Below are positions 7,168-15,804 of a DNA stretch of 64,000 bases, one piece after another; the stretch's first letter is position 1, and each line of letters opens with the position of its first letter. The position numbers and the translations under genes are program-made. Location of the stretch: assembly GCF_014646275.1 (NCBI RefSeq), contig NZ_BMND01000001.1, forward strand, positions 186,001-250,000. Reading direction: 5' to 3'. The DNA is from Streptomyces kronopolitis (GTDB taxonomy: Bacteria > Actinomycetota > Actinomycetes > Streptomycetales > Streptomycetaceae). The notes beneath the pieces are model-generated. The model was given only the letters and a program-made list of their open reading frames with translations, searched no databases and was not told where the DNA came from.

Positions 7168-9129
7168 TCAGCCGACGTGGACGCGGGGGCGCCGGTCCCG
7201 GTCGGGTTCGGCCTCGCGGAGGACCTCGCGGGTGACGGGGGCGACCTCCCCCTGGCCGAAGAGGAAGTAGCGCAGGAACTGGGCGAAGGGGTTGCCCTCG
7301 GTCCACTCGAAGTAGATGTGCGGCCGGTCGCCGGTGACATCGCGGACGTGCAGCAGCAGGGCGGCCAGCGCGTTGGAGACGGCGGGGCTCTCCAGGCGGA
7401 GCACGCGGTAGCGGCCGTGCAGCACCTCGCCGTGTACCCGCAGTTCGCTCTCGAACTCGGACGGGTCGCCCACGGTGACCTCGACGAAGACGAAGTCCTC
7501 GGACGCCGGGATGTCGTTGTCGGCGCGGATCTGCTGGAGCTTGTCGCGGTACTCGGCGACATCGCGGCGGTCGGGCTCGTTGGCGATGAAGCGGATCCTG
7601 CGCTGGGCGATGTCGCGGATGAACCGCTCCGCGATCCCGTCGAGCACGACGCTGGTCACCCGCAGCTCGAAGGCCCGGGCGAGGCGCGAGAGGAACGACA
7701 GCACGATGATGCCGGTGATGAAGCAGGCGCCGATCTTGACGCCGTCGGGGCGCTCGATGACGTTCGCGACGGTGGTGTAGAGGAACACCACGGCGATCAC
7801 GGCGAAGCCGATCCACCAGCCGTGCTCGCCGGCCCGCCGGGCGGCGATGGTCACGGCGATGGCCGCGGAGCTGATCAGGACCAGCACACCGGTGGCGTAC
7901 GCGCCGCCCTGCGCGTCCACATCGGCGTCGAAGAGCCAGGTCACGAGGAACGCGACCAGGGTGAAGACCAGCACCATCGGGCGGACCGCCCGCGCCCAGT
8001 GGGGCGCCATCCCGTAGCGCGGCAGATACTGCGGCATCAGATTCAGCAGTCCCGCCATGGCCGAGGCGCCGGCGAACCACAGGATGGCGATGGTGGACAC
8101 GTCGTAGACGGTGCCGAAGGCGGAGCCCAGATACTCGTGCGCGAGGTAGGCCAGGGCGCGCCCGTTGGCCGAACCCCCGGGCTGGAACGCCTCCTTGGGG
8201 ATGAGCAGGGTGGTCAGGAAACTCGTGATGATCAGGAAGACGCTCATGATGACGGCAGCGGTGGTGAGCAGCTTCTTCGCGCCCCGGATCCGCCCCACCG
8301 GCCGTTCCTCGGTGTCGTCGGGGTCGCCCTCGATGTGGGGCATGACCGCCACCCCGGTCTCGAACCCGGACAGGCCCAGCGCCAGCTTCGGGAAGACCAG
8401 CAGCGCCACACCGACCATCGCCGGCACATTGCCGTGCTCGGCGGTCAGCGCCTGGGTCCAGTCGGGAATGAGGTGCGCCGCGGTGACCACGTGCCACAGC
8501 CCGACGGCGACCACGACGACGTTGAGCCCCAGGTAGAGGGCCACGAGGGCGACCGCCACCCCGATCGCCTCCAGGAACCCCTTGAGGAACACCGCGCCGA
8601 GCAGGGCGATCAGGACCAGCGTGATCACCAGCTCCCGGCCGTGCAGGGCGGTGCTGACGTGCGGGTTCTCCACGAGGTGGGTGGCCGCGTCGGCCGCCGA
8701 CAGGGTGATCGTGATGAGGAAGTCGGTGGCGGCGAAGCCCAGCAGGGTCAGGACGAACAGCTTGCCCTTCCAGAAGGAGAGCAGCCGCTCCAGCATCGCG
8801 ATCGAACCCTGGCCGTGCGGGCTCTCCCTGGCCACCCGCCGGTACACCGGCAGCGCCCCGGCGAGCGTCACCACGACCAGGACGAGGGTGGCGACCGGCG
8901 ACAGCAGCCCGGCGGCCAGGGCGGCGATGCCTGGCTGATAGCCGAGGGTGGAGAAGTAGTCCACACCGGTCAGGCACATCACGCGCCACCACCGCTGTCC
9001 GCGGCCGGCGCTCTGCGGGGCGGCGTGGGGCCCGGGATGGTTCTTGGCCATGTCGGCCAGCCCCTCCAGCATCCACGCCCGGAGGCGAGGGCGCACCGCT
9101 GCCCTGGACGAACCGGCGGAGGCGGCCAT
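7168..9129 (-). CDS. APC-superfamily amino acid/cation permease with cytosolic C-terminal domain
   Basis: A 653-residue membrane transporter. After an approximately 50-residue cytosolic lead, about twelve hydrophobic helices can be traced, starting at [21 protein letters not shown] and ending near [18 protein letters not shown] soluble domain of about 170 residues follows ([18 protein letters not shown] onwards). This layout matches large actinobacterial APC/KUP-like permeases. The substrate, an amino acid or K+, cannot be decided from sequence. The start at ATG 9129 has AGGAG seven bases upstream. The open frame continues to 9351, but that extension is low complexity. It is divergent from the gamma-glutamyltransferase gene. 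Confidence 0.82.
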   Translation of the reverse strand: MAASAGSSRAAVRPRLRAWMLEGLADMAKNHPGPHAAPQSAGRGQRWWRVMCLTGVDYFSTLGYQPGIAALAAGLLSPVATLVLVVVTLAGALPVYRRVARESPHGQGSIAMLERLLSFWKGKLFVLTLLGFAATDFLITITLSAADAATHLVENPHVSTALHGRELVITLVLIALLGAVFLKGFLEAIGVAVALVALYLGLNVVVVAVGLWHVVTAAHLIPDWTQALTAEHGNVPAMVGVALLVFPKLALGLSGFETGVAVMPHIEGDPDDTEERPVGRIRGAKKLLTTAAVIMSVFLIITSFLTTLLIPKEAFQPGGSANGRALAYLAHEYLGSAFGTVYDVSTIAILWFAGASAMAGLLNLMPQYLPRYGMAPHWARAVRPMVLVFTLVAFLVTWLFDADVDAQGGAYATGVLVLISSAAIAVTIAARRAGEHGWWIGFAVIAVVFLYTTVANVIERPDGVKIGACFITGIIVLSFLSRLARAFELRVTSVVLDGIAERFIRDIAQRRIRFIANEPDRRDVAEYRDKLQQIRADNDIPASEDFVFVEVTVGDPSEFESELRVHGEVLHGRYRVLRLESPAVSNALAALLLHVRDVTGDRPHIYFEWTEGNPFAQFLRYFLFGQGEVAPVTREVLREAEPDRDRRPRVHVG

Positions 9130-9562
9130 CGTGGTGCTCCTGTCGTAGCGCTGGCGTACCGCGAAAGGATCAAGCCATCGACGCGACGGCCAGGTCAGGG
9201 TACGCATCCACGGCCCGCTCGCCGGGGTGGCGCCGCCGTGGCGGCGCCCGTGTCCACCGGAGTGGGGGCAGGACTCCGGCGGCCCGGGTGACCCCGCGAC
9301 GGAGCGGTCTACGGGACGTGGGGGCTGCCCGAGGTCCGGGGGAGTCGCCAACGGGTCGTGGCGGGCGAGCAGTTGCCCCTTCGAGCACCGTCTCCCACAC
9401 CTCCGACCCGGCCTCGCGCGCCTTCTCCCGGGCCGGCCGGTTACTGAGGGGAAACCTCAGATCTCACACAAACCTTGCAGCTCAGCGTTGATCCGCCACC
9501 CGAACGGTGCCAGGGTTTCGGGAATTCTCCTGCCCGCCACCTCAGCGAATCCTGGAGGCCGT
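9130..9562. other. Divergent intergenic region, no gene seen
   Basis: A 433-base space between two divergently transcribed genes, so it must hold both promoters. It contains a small perfect hairpin (CTGAGG 9444-9449, CCTCAG 9455-9460, loop ggaaa) in what should be the leader or promoter of the gamma-glutamyltransferase. I saw no convincing coding frame and no promoter match good enough to call. Confidence 0.5.
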
Positions 9563-11407
9563 ATGGCTGTCCGTCGTGCCGCTGTCGCCGCCGCGTCCGC
9601 GGCAGCGCTCAGTCTTTCCCTGCTGGCCACGTCCTGCACCACCAATGGGACCGCGGCCGCCGCCGCATCCGCGCCCTCGGCGCCCGCGAAGAAGGCGGTC
9701 GCCACCGGCAGCGGCGGCGCGGTGTCCAGCGTCAACCCCTACGCCTCCCGAGCGGGGCTGGAGGTGCTGCGCAAGGGGGGCAACGCCGTGGACGCGGCGG
9801 TGGCCACCGCCGCCGCCCTCGGCGTGGTCGAGCCCTACTCCGCGGGAGTGGGGGGCGGCGGCTACATGGTCTACTACGACGCCAAGGCGAAGAAGGTACG
9901 CACCATCGACGGGCGGGAGACCGCACCGGCCGACATGCGCGCCGACTCCTTCCGCGACCCCAAGACCGGCAAGCCGCTGCCCACCGACGACGTGATCAAC
10001 TCGGGGCTGTCGGTCGGCATCCCCGGCACGCCGGCCACCTGGGACACGGCGCTCAAGGACTGGGGCACGGTCTCGCTGGCCAAGGCGCTGAGCCCGGCCA
10101 CCCGGATCGCGGACGACGGCTTCGTGGTCAACAAGGAGTTCCGGGCCCAGACGGCCATGAACGAGAAGCGCTTCCGCAACATCAAGTCCACCACGGACCT
10201 GTTCCTGCCCAAGGGCGAGCTCCCGGTCGTCGGCTCCCGCTTCCGCAACCCGGACCTCGCCAAGACCTACCGGCAGCTCGCCGATAAGGGAGTCGGCGCG
10301 CTCTACCACGGCGGCATCGGCCGTGACGTGGTGCGCACCGTCCAGAAGCCGCCGGTGGCCCCCGGCGCCCAGCACAAGGACCGGCCCGGCCTGATGAAGC
10401 AGGGCGACCTCGCCCGCTACACCCCCGAACGCCGCGACCCCACCCGGACCACGTACCACGGGCTGGACGTCTACTCCATGGCCCCGTCCTCGGCCGGCGG
10501 CACCACGGTCGGTGAGGCGCTGAACATCCTGGAGAACTTCCACCTCTCCAAGGCCGACAAGACGCAGGCCCTGCACCACTACCTGGAGGCCAGCCGGATC
10601 TCCTTCGCCGATCGCAACCGCTGGGTGGGCGACCCGGCGGCCTCGGACGTGCCCACCAAGCCGCTGCTCTCCAAGGAGTTCGCCAAGAGCCGGGCCTGCC
10701 TGATCCGTTCCGACAAGGCCCTGACCAGCCCGCTGGCCCCCGCGGACCCGCGCCACCCGGACTCCGGCTGCACACAGAAGACCGGCAACAAGCAACCGCA
10801 CGAGGGACCGTCGACCACCCACCTGGTCACCGCGGACCGCTGGGGCAACGTCGTCTCCTACACCCTGACCATCGAGCAGACCGGCGGCTCGGCGATCACC
10901 GTGCCCGGTCGTGGCTTCCTGCTCAACAACGAGCTGACCGACTTCGACTTCGCGCCCCTGACCAAGGGGACGCCGGACCCGAACCTGCCGGGCCCGGGCA
11001 AGCGTCCGCGCAGCAGCATGTCGCCGACGATCGTGATGCGGGACGGCAAGCCGATGATCGCCGTCGGCTCACCGGGCGGCGCCACGATCATCACGACCGT
11101 GCTGCAGACCCTGGTCAACCGGCTGGACCTCGGCATGTCACTGCCGGAGGCGGTCGCCGCGCCACGCCTGTCGCAACGCAACGCGGAGAAGACGGAAGCC
11201 GAACCCGCCTTCTTCGACACCCCCGAACGCAAGAAGCTGGAGGCGATGGGCCACCAGTTCGTCCTGGCCCCGAAGGCCTTCACGCCGTCACCGGAGATCG
11301 GGGCGGTGGCCGCCCTGGAGTTCCAGCCACACGGCAAGATCACGGCGGTGGCCGAACCCAAGCGCCGCGGCGGCGGGTCCGCCATGGTGCTCCACGACTC
11401 CCGCTGA
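9563..11407 (+). CDS. ggt: Gamma-glutamyltransferase, secreted
   Basis: A 614-residue gamma-glutamyltranspeptidase precursor. It cleaves or transfers the gamma-glutamyl group of glutathione and related compounds outside the membrane. The N-terminus has a basic start and a hydrophobic segment ending LSLLATSC, a lipobox-like site with Ala rather than Leu at -3. The large-subunit motif GGNAVDAAVATAAALGVVEP is present. The autoprocessing site that becomes the catalytic N-terminal Thr is T418 in PSTTHLV. Small-subunit motifs NNELTDFDF and PRSSMSPTIV follow. ATG 9563 follows TGGAGG. Length and motif order are normal for the family. Confidence 0.93.
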   Translation: MAVRRAAVAAASAAALSLSLLATSCTTNGTAAAAASAPSAPAKKAVATGSGGAVSSVNPYASRAGLEVLRKGGNAVDAAVATAAALGVVEPYSAGVGGGGYMVYYDAKAKKVRTIDGRETAPADMRADSFRDPKTGKPLPTDDVINSGLSVGIPGTPATWDTALKDWGTVSLAKALSPATRIADDGFVVNKEFRAQTAMNEKRFRNIKSTTDLFLPKGELPVVGSRFRNPDLAKTYRQLADKGVGALYHGGIGRDVVRTVQKPPVAPGAQHKDRPGLMKQGDLARYTPERRDPTRTTYHGLDVYSMAPSSAGGTTVGEALNILENFHLSKADKTQALHHYLEASRISFADRNRWVGDPAASDVPTKPLLSKEFAKSRACLIRSDKALTSPLAPADPRHPDSGCTQKTGNKQPHEGPSTTHLVTADRWGNVVSYTLTIEQTGGSAITVPGRGFLLNNELTDFDFAPLTKGTPDPNLPGPGKRPRSSMSPTIVMRDGKPMIAVGSPGGATIITTVLQTLVNRLDLGMSLPEAVAAPRLSQRNAEKTEAEPAFFDTPERKKLEAMGHQFVLAPKAFTPSPEIGAVAALEFQPHGKITAVAEPKRRGGGSAMVLHDSR

Positions 11408-11433
11408 CGCCCGACCGTTCCCCACTGCACCCC

Positions 11434-11471
11434 GTCGTCCCCCGCCGCACTCTCAAGCGGCGTGGGACGAC
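11434..11471. terminator. Bidirectional terminator
   Basis: Fifteen-base arms (11434-11448, 11457-11471) with one mismatch and an 8-base loop lie between the convergent gamma-glutamyltransferase gene and the next minus-strand gene. Confidence 0.7.
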
Positions 11472-11509
11472 GCCGTGTTCCGGGACGACCGACCGAGTCC
11501 CCACCCCGC

Positions 11510-12025
11510 TCATGCCCCGGCCGACAGCCGCCCCGTCACCCCTCCCGGCTCCAGTGCGACGGCCCGCCGCCGCACCAGGACGTTCTGCGTCCCCAGCCCG
11601 ATCGCCAGGTACGCGTAGAGCGACACGGCGCCCAGCACCCCGGCCCCCGCCGCATGGTCGATCCACCGGCCCAGCCCGTAGTGCGCCCCCACCGACACCA
11701 GCCAGAGCCCGGTGGTGGCCGCCGTCCCCTTGCGCAGCACCTCGTCCCCGGTGCCGCGCCACACCCGCACGGTCCGCGCCCGGGCCGCACCGAAGCCCGC
11801 CGCGACGGCCAGGCTCACGACCAGGAGGACGCCGGCCGAGGCGCTCAGCGGATGGTCCTTGAGGACCGAGGCGACACCGAAGCCGATCCCCACCATGCCC
11901 AGCACGCCGAGGAGGACCGGGGTGACCAGCGACCCGGTACGACGCACCGGCCGGGTACGCAACTGCCGCCGCACCACCAGCCCGACGACCACCACGACGA
12001 TGACGAGCGCGGCCTCACCGTTCAT
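11510..12025 (-). CDS. DUF1453/CcdC-like membrane protein
   Basis: A 171-residue protein with four or five predicted membrane helices. It starts MNGEAALVIVVVVVGLVV, continues with RRTGSLVTPVLLGVLGMVGI, and has later helices near GVLLVVSLAVAAGFGAA and AVSLYAYLAIGLG. The pattern of an N-terminal helix followed by a basic RPVRRTGSL-like segment resembles DUF1453 (CcdC) proteins of actinobacteria, whose function is not established. The start at ATG 12025 is chosen because upstream codons to 12208 encode a basic low-complexity stretch. It has no operon partner. Confidence 0.65.
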   Translation of the reverse strand: MNGEAALVIVVVVVGLVVRRQLRTRPVRRTGSLVTPVLLGVLGMVGIGFGVASVLKDHPLSASAGVLLVVSLAVAAGFGAARARTVRVWRGTGDEVLRKGTAATTGLWLVSVGAHYGLGRWIDHAAGAGVLGAVSLYAYLAIGLGTQNVLVRRRAVALEPGGVTGRLSAGA

Positions 12026-12230
12026 ACTCCGCACAGCTTCCAACCCCCCGTTGCGGTACCGTACTTGGGCTGCGGTGCACCAGCGCCCATTGTGCGCGAA
12101 CAGCCCAGGGAACCGTTCGGGAGAGGCCCTCCCTCCTCGCCGCGATGTGCCGCTGTCTCGTCGCGACGTGCCCTGTCCGCCGTCGGCGGAACGCCCGGCG
12201 ACCGACATGACGGGCTGTCAGGATGGCCCG

Positions 12231-12938
12231 ATGGCGAATGACACGGCGGTACGCCGACTCGACCTCGGATATTTCATCCGGCCCGCCTCGGAGACCGGCG
12301 GCCCGCTCCCGCGCGCGGAGCCCGCGCTGGCCTACCTGGTCCGGCACGCCCAGGGCCTGCTCCTCTTCGACACCGGCATCGGCCACGCCGACCCGGAGAC
12401 CGAAGCCCACTACCGACCCCGGCGTCGCGCGCTGCGGGACGCCCTCGCGGCGGCCGGCGTCACGCCCTCCGACATCTCGCTGGTGGTGAACTGCCACCTC
12501 CACTTCGATCACTGCGGGGGAAACCCCCTGCTGAGCGGCAAGCCGATCCTGGTCCAGCAGGTGGAGCTGGCCACCGCCCGCCGGGGTGACTACACGGTCG
12601 ACGCCCTCATCGACTTCCCCGGCGCCCGCTACGAGGAACTCGCCGGCGAGGCCGAGGTCCTGCCGGGCATCTGGATCGTGCCGACGCCCGGCCACACCGA
12701 AGGACACCAGTCCCTCGTGGTCCGCCGGGACGACGGCACCGTGCTCCTCGCCGGCCAGGCCTACGACCGCGCGTCCGACTTCGCCACGGACCACCTCGCC
12801 CAGCGCGCCGCACAGGACGGCGCGGACGTACCGCCTCCCACCCACCCGTGGTGGGACCGCCTCGCCCGCTTCGACCCACGGCGGGTGCTCTTCGCCCATG
12901 ACGGCGCGCTGTGGGAAGCGCCGAACGACCGGCCCTAG
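12231..12938 (+). CDS. Metallo-beta-lactamase fold hydrolase (lactonase-like)
   Basis: A 235-residue MBL-fold enzyme. The zinc motif HLHFDHCGG (HXHXDH), a later PTPGHTEGHQS histidine, the GQAYD aspartate and a C-terminal FAHDGALWE histidine give the full set of metal ligands in order. The length and the LFDTGIGHADPE and PGIWIVPTPGHTEGH segments resemble N-acyl-homoserine lactonase-type (AttM/AiiA-like) hydrolases. Substrate is not determinable; lactone hydrolysis is an inference from fold subtype. The start at ATG 12231 follows CAGGA; an in-frame ATG at 12207 is the alternative. It stands alone between unrelated genes. Confidence 0.88.
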   Translation: MANDTAVRRLDLGYFIRPASETGGPLPRAEPALAYLVRHAQGLLLFDTGIGHADPETEAHYRPRRRALRDALAAAGVTPSDISLVVNCHLHFDHCGGNPLLSGKPILVQQVELATARRGDYTVDALIDFPGARYEELAGEAEVLPGIWIVPTPGHTEGHQSLVVRRDDGTVLLAGQAYDRASDFATDHLAQRAAQDGADVPPPTHPWWDRLARFDPRRVLFAHDGALWEAPNDRP

Positions 12939-13099
12939 GCGGCGTCGTGCGGGAGCCGGCTGCCCGGACGGGTCCGGCTCCCGGTCGGCCACGTCCGCAG
13001 GCACCCGAAGTGCCGCCCGATCCGTCGGCTTGGGTACGCTCCTTCCTGGGAGGTCCGGCAGCGGTGAAAACGGGACGGTGCGTGCGAGCAGGGGGCGCC

Positions 13100-13537
13100 A
13101 TGGCGCGTCTGCTGCTGGTCGTGGTGCTCGCGGTCGGTGTCTTCGTGATGCACACCGTCGGCCATCCCGATGGGGCCGCGGGGGCCGGTGAGCACGCCAT
13201 GGCCACGGGCCACGCCACCCGCATGTCGGGGATGTCCGGGGCGTCCGCCGCCTCCGACACTCCGACGCGGCACGGGACGCCCGCCCACGTCACGGGCCGG
13301 GGGATGTCCGACGAGCCGTCCCCGCACTACACGCCGGGGCCCGGCACGGGGATGAACATGGCCTCGCTGTGCATGGCGGTGCTGGGCGGCTGGGCGCTCA
13401 TGACGCTGCTGGGCGCGGCGCTCACCCCAACTCCCGGATGGCTCGCGGACCTTCTCGCGAAGACCGTCGCCCTGCTGCGGCCCAACCCACCACCCGCCCC
13501 TCCCGATCTCACCCGGTTGTCAGTGCTGCGGATCTAG
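13100..13537 (+). CDS. DUF6153-like His/Met-rich membrane protein
   Basis: A 145-residue protein with an N-terminal hydrophobic segment (LLLVVVLAVGVFVMHTVGHPD) and a central region rich in His, Met and Ser (HAMATGHATRMSGMSG). A second hydrophobic segment, ASLCMAVLGGWALMTLLGAAL, precedes a short basic tail. This layout matches DUF6153 proteins of Streptomyces. The His/Met content suggests binding of copper or another soft metal at the outer membrane face, which is inference. It ends 93 bases before the DUF305 gene, and the last codons form one arm of an 18-base inverted repeat reaching into that gene's leader. The start is the ATG after GGGGGCGCC; GTG 13061 is an alternative. Confidence 0.72.
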   Translation: MARLLLVVVLAVGVFVMHTVGHPDGAAGAGEHAMATGHATRMSGMSGASAASDTPTRHGTPAHVTGRGMSDEPSPHYTPGPGTGMNMASLCMAVLGGWALMTLLGAALTPTPGWLADLLAKTVALLRPNPPPAPPDLTRLSVLRI

Positions 13538-13615
13538 GCCGACCCGACCTCGCGGCCGCGCACTGCGCGCGGTCCGCGACGCCGCGTACGCCAGAAAATC
13601 CGCAGCACTGACAAC
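13516..13615. repeat. 18-bp perfect inverted repeat spanning the DUF6153-DUF305 junction
   Basis: Arms 13516-13533 and 13598-13615 are perfect reverse complements over 18 bases, separated by 64 bases. The left arm encodes the last residues of the DUF6153 protein; the right arm lies just before the DUF305 start codon. It could be a paired operator or a long stem that affects translation of the downstream gene. Confidence 0.8.
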
Positions 13616-13630
13616 ATGAGGTGTCCACAC

Positions 13631-14296
13631 ATGAACTCCGTCCAGCGTGCCGTCCGTCGCCCCCGCAACCGCCGCCTCGCGGCCGTCGGGATCGCCGTCT
13701 CGGGAGCTCTGCTGCTCGCCGGGTGCGGCAGTGACGACGGGAAGAACACGGGCCGCGGGAGCGGCGACGCACCCACCGCCGCGCGGCAGAACCCGGCCCC
13801 GGGGGCGTCCAACGACGCGGACGTCACCTTCGCGCAGAGCATGATCCCGCACCATCAGCAGGCCGTCGCCATGGCCCGACTGGCCGACGGCAGGGCCGCC
13901 GACCCGCAGATCACGTCGCTGGCGGCGTCGATCGAGAAGGCCCAGGGGCCCGAGATCAGGACCATGCAGGCGTGGCTCAAGGCGTGGGGCGCATCGGAGT
14001 CGTCCGCGCACGGCATGCCGGGCATGGACCACGGCAGCAAGGGCATGGACGGCATGCCCGGGATGGCCGGGATGATGTCCGCGAAGGACATGACGGACCT
14101 CAAGGCCGCCCGGGGCAAGGACTTCGACAAGAAGTTCGCGCGGATGATGATCGGCCATCACCAGGGCGCGGTCACCATGGCCCGGGACGAGCAGCGCGAC
14201 GGCCGCAACGCGACCGCCAAGAAGCTCGCCGGTGACGTCATCGAGCACCAGACCGCCGAGATCGCGACCATGCGCACGCTCCTCGACCGGCTCTGA
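13631..14296 (+). CDS. DUF305 lipoprotein
   Basis: A 221-residue lipoprotein. The N-terminus is basic, then GIAVSGALLLAGC gives a clear lipobox (LAGC), so it is anchored to the outer face of the membrane. Two DUF305 half-repeats follow, each with the family signature: FAQSMIPHHQQAVAMARLA and FARMMIGHHQGAVTMARDE. Between them is a Met/Gly/His-rich linker (GMPGMDHGSKGMDGM). DUF305 proteins have a ferritin-like four-helix fold and frequently sit beside copper-handling genes; metal binding is inference. ATG 13631 follows GAGGTG; ATG 13616 directly after the inverted repeat is the alternative. It is paired with the DUF6153 gene upstream. Confidence 0.9.
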   Translation: MNSVQRAVRRPRNRRLAAVGIAVSGALLLAGCGSDDGKNTGRGSGDAPTAARQNPAPGASNDADVTFAQSMIPHHQQAVAMARLADGRAADPQITSLAASIEKAQGPEIRTMQAWLKAWGASESSAHGMPGMDHGSKGMDGMPGMAGMMSAKDMTDLKAARGKDFDKKFARMMIGHHQGAVTMARDEQRDGRNATAKKLAGDVIEHQTAEIATMRTLLDRL

Positions 14297-14457
14297 TCCC
14301 GCTCCGTCCGCATCACACCGTCGCGGGCCTGTTGTCGGCAGGCCCGCGACGGTCCCGTGGTCCAGGGCCGGGCCGACCCGAGCCGACTCGGGCTCGGCCC
14401 GCCCGGCCCGGGAAAATCCCTCGCGCCCCTGCCACGTCGTCGACTACACAGGCCTCC

Positions 14458-15708
14458 GTGCCCGATTCCTTTCCGCTCCGCCCCGTCACGGACGCCGAGT
14501 TCGCGACCTGGGCCCGCGTCATCGCCGACACCTATGGCGAGGACCGGTCCGACGAAGACCTCGCCCGTGAACGCGACGCCGTCGAACTGGACCGCACCCT
14601 CGCGGCATTCGACGGCGACACCCCCGTGGCCGGGACCGCAGCCTGCACCCGCGCGCTGACCGTGCCCGGGGCAGTGCTGCCGGTGGCGGGTGTCACCTGG
14701 GTCGGGGTGGCCCCCACCCACCGCCGCCGCGGCATCCTCACCGCGATGATGCGCAGACAGCTCACCGAGCTGCGCGAGGGCGGCCGGGAGCCGATCGCCG
14801 TCCTCCGGCCCTCCGAGGCCGGGATCTACGGCCGGTACGGCTACGGCCCGTCCTCGCGCGGAGCCCCGCTGCGCGCCGACAAACGCGCCATGCACTTCCG
14901 CCCCGGCACGGATTTCGGGGCGGGACACATCCGGCTGCTGGACCGCGCGCAGGCCCGTCCGCGGATCGAGGAGGTGTACGAGCGAGTGCGCCAAGATACC
15001 GTCGGCTGGCCCGCCCGGACCGCACGCCAGTGGGACGTCCGCCTCCACGACGAGCCGCGGGCGCGGGACGGGGCCGGGGCCCTGCGGTACGCCGTGCACC
15101 GGGAACCGGACGGCCGGGCCACCGGCTACGCCCTCTACCGGCTCAAGAGCGAACGGGACATCTACGGGGCGAACGCCGGCGCCGTGCAGGTCATGGAGCT
15201 GGCGGCGGTCTCCCGGCCCGCGTACGCCGCACTGTGGCGCTTCCTTGCCGGGATCGACCTGGTGCCGTGGATCGCGTACGAGGCGGCGGTGGACGAGCCC
15301 CTGCCGCACCTGCTGACCGACCCCCGGGCGGTACGCACCGCCGAGGTGGACCGCCTGTGGGTACGGCTCGTCGACGTCGATCGCGCGCTGGCGGGCCGCC
15401 GGTACGCCACGGCGCTGGACCTGGTCCTGGACGTCGAGGACGGCTTCTGCCCGTGGAACGCCGGCCGTTACCGGTTGCAGGCGGACGGCGACGCGGTCCG
15501 CTGTGCACGCACCTCCGCCGCCCCCGACCTGCGGCTCACCTCGGCCGAACTGGGGGCGGCCTACCTCGGCGGCACCAGCCTCACCGCCCTCGCCGCCGCG
15601 GGCCTGGTGGAGGAACTCCGGCCGGGCGCACTGGCCCACGCCTCCACCGCCTTCCGCGGCGCCCGGGAGCCCTTCTACCCCGGTGGCTGGGCCTTTCCCG
15701 CGTACTGA
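14458..15708 (+). CDS. Eis-like GNAT N-acetyltransferase
   Basis: A 416-residue protein of the Eis (enhanced intracellular survival) group. An N-terminal GNAT domain has the acetyl-CoA loop VGVAPTHRRRGILTAMM. A second, degenerate GNAT domain follows, then a C-terminal sterol-carrier-like domain (LRLTSAELGAAYLGGTSL) ending in an aromatic FPAY; a C-terminal carboxylate takes part in catalysis in characterised Eis enzymes. These enzymes acetylate amines such as aminoglycosides or lysines; the substrate here is unknown. The start is GTG 14458, because translation from there begins at PDSFPLRPVTDAEF, the normal beginning of the domain. The frame upstream to 14332 is low-complexity. Confidence 0.87.
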   Translation: MPDSFPLRPVTDAEFATWARVIADTYGEDRSDEDLARERDAVELDRTLAAFDGDTPVAGTAACTRALTVPGAVLPVAGVTWVGVAPTHRRRGILTAMMRRQLTELREGGREPIAVLRPSEAGIYGRYGYGPSSRGAPLRADKRAMHFRPGTDFGAGHIRLLDRAQARPRIEEVYERVRQDTVGWPARTARQWDVRLHDEPRARDGAGALRYAVHREPDGRATGYALYRLKSERDIYGANAGAVQVMELAAVSRPAYAALWRFLAGIDLVPWIAYEAAVDEPLPHLLTDPRAVRTAEVDRLWVRLVDVDRALAGRRYATALDLVLDVEDGFCPWNAGRYRLQADGDAVRCARTSAAPDLRLTSAELGAAYLGGTSLTALAAAGLVEELRPGALAHASTAFRGAREPFYPGGWAFPAY

Positions 15709-15756
15709 GCGCCGTGCGAGGGACGGCGGGTGACGGGCGCGGTGCGGGACGACGAC

Positions 15757-15784
15757 GGGCCCGGCGCCGGATGGCGTCGGGCCC
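15757..15784. terminator. Bidirectional terminator
   Basis: Twelve-base arms (15757-15768, 15773-15784), with a single G-U-type mismatch and a 4-base loop, lie between the convergent acetyltransferase and SulP genes. Confidence 0.6.
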
Positions 15785-15804
15785 ATGCGTCAACTCGTGC
15801 TACA

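Noticed and set aside
4590-9291. Long plus-strand frames (4590-7103, 6376-9291) over the sigma, STAS, Usp and permease genes
   Set aside because: The minus strand encodes recognisable families here; the plus frames have none and run through several of these genes.
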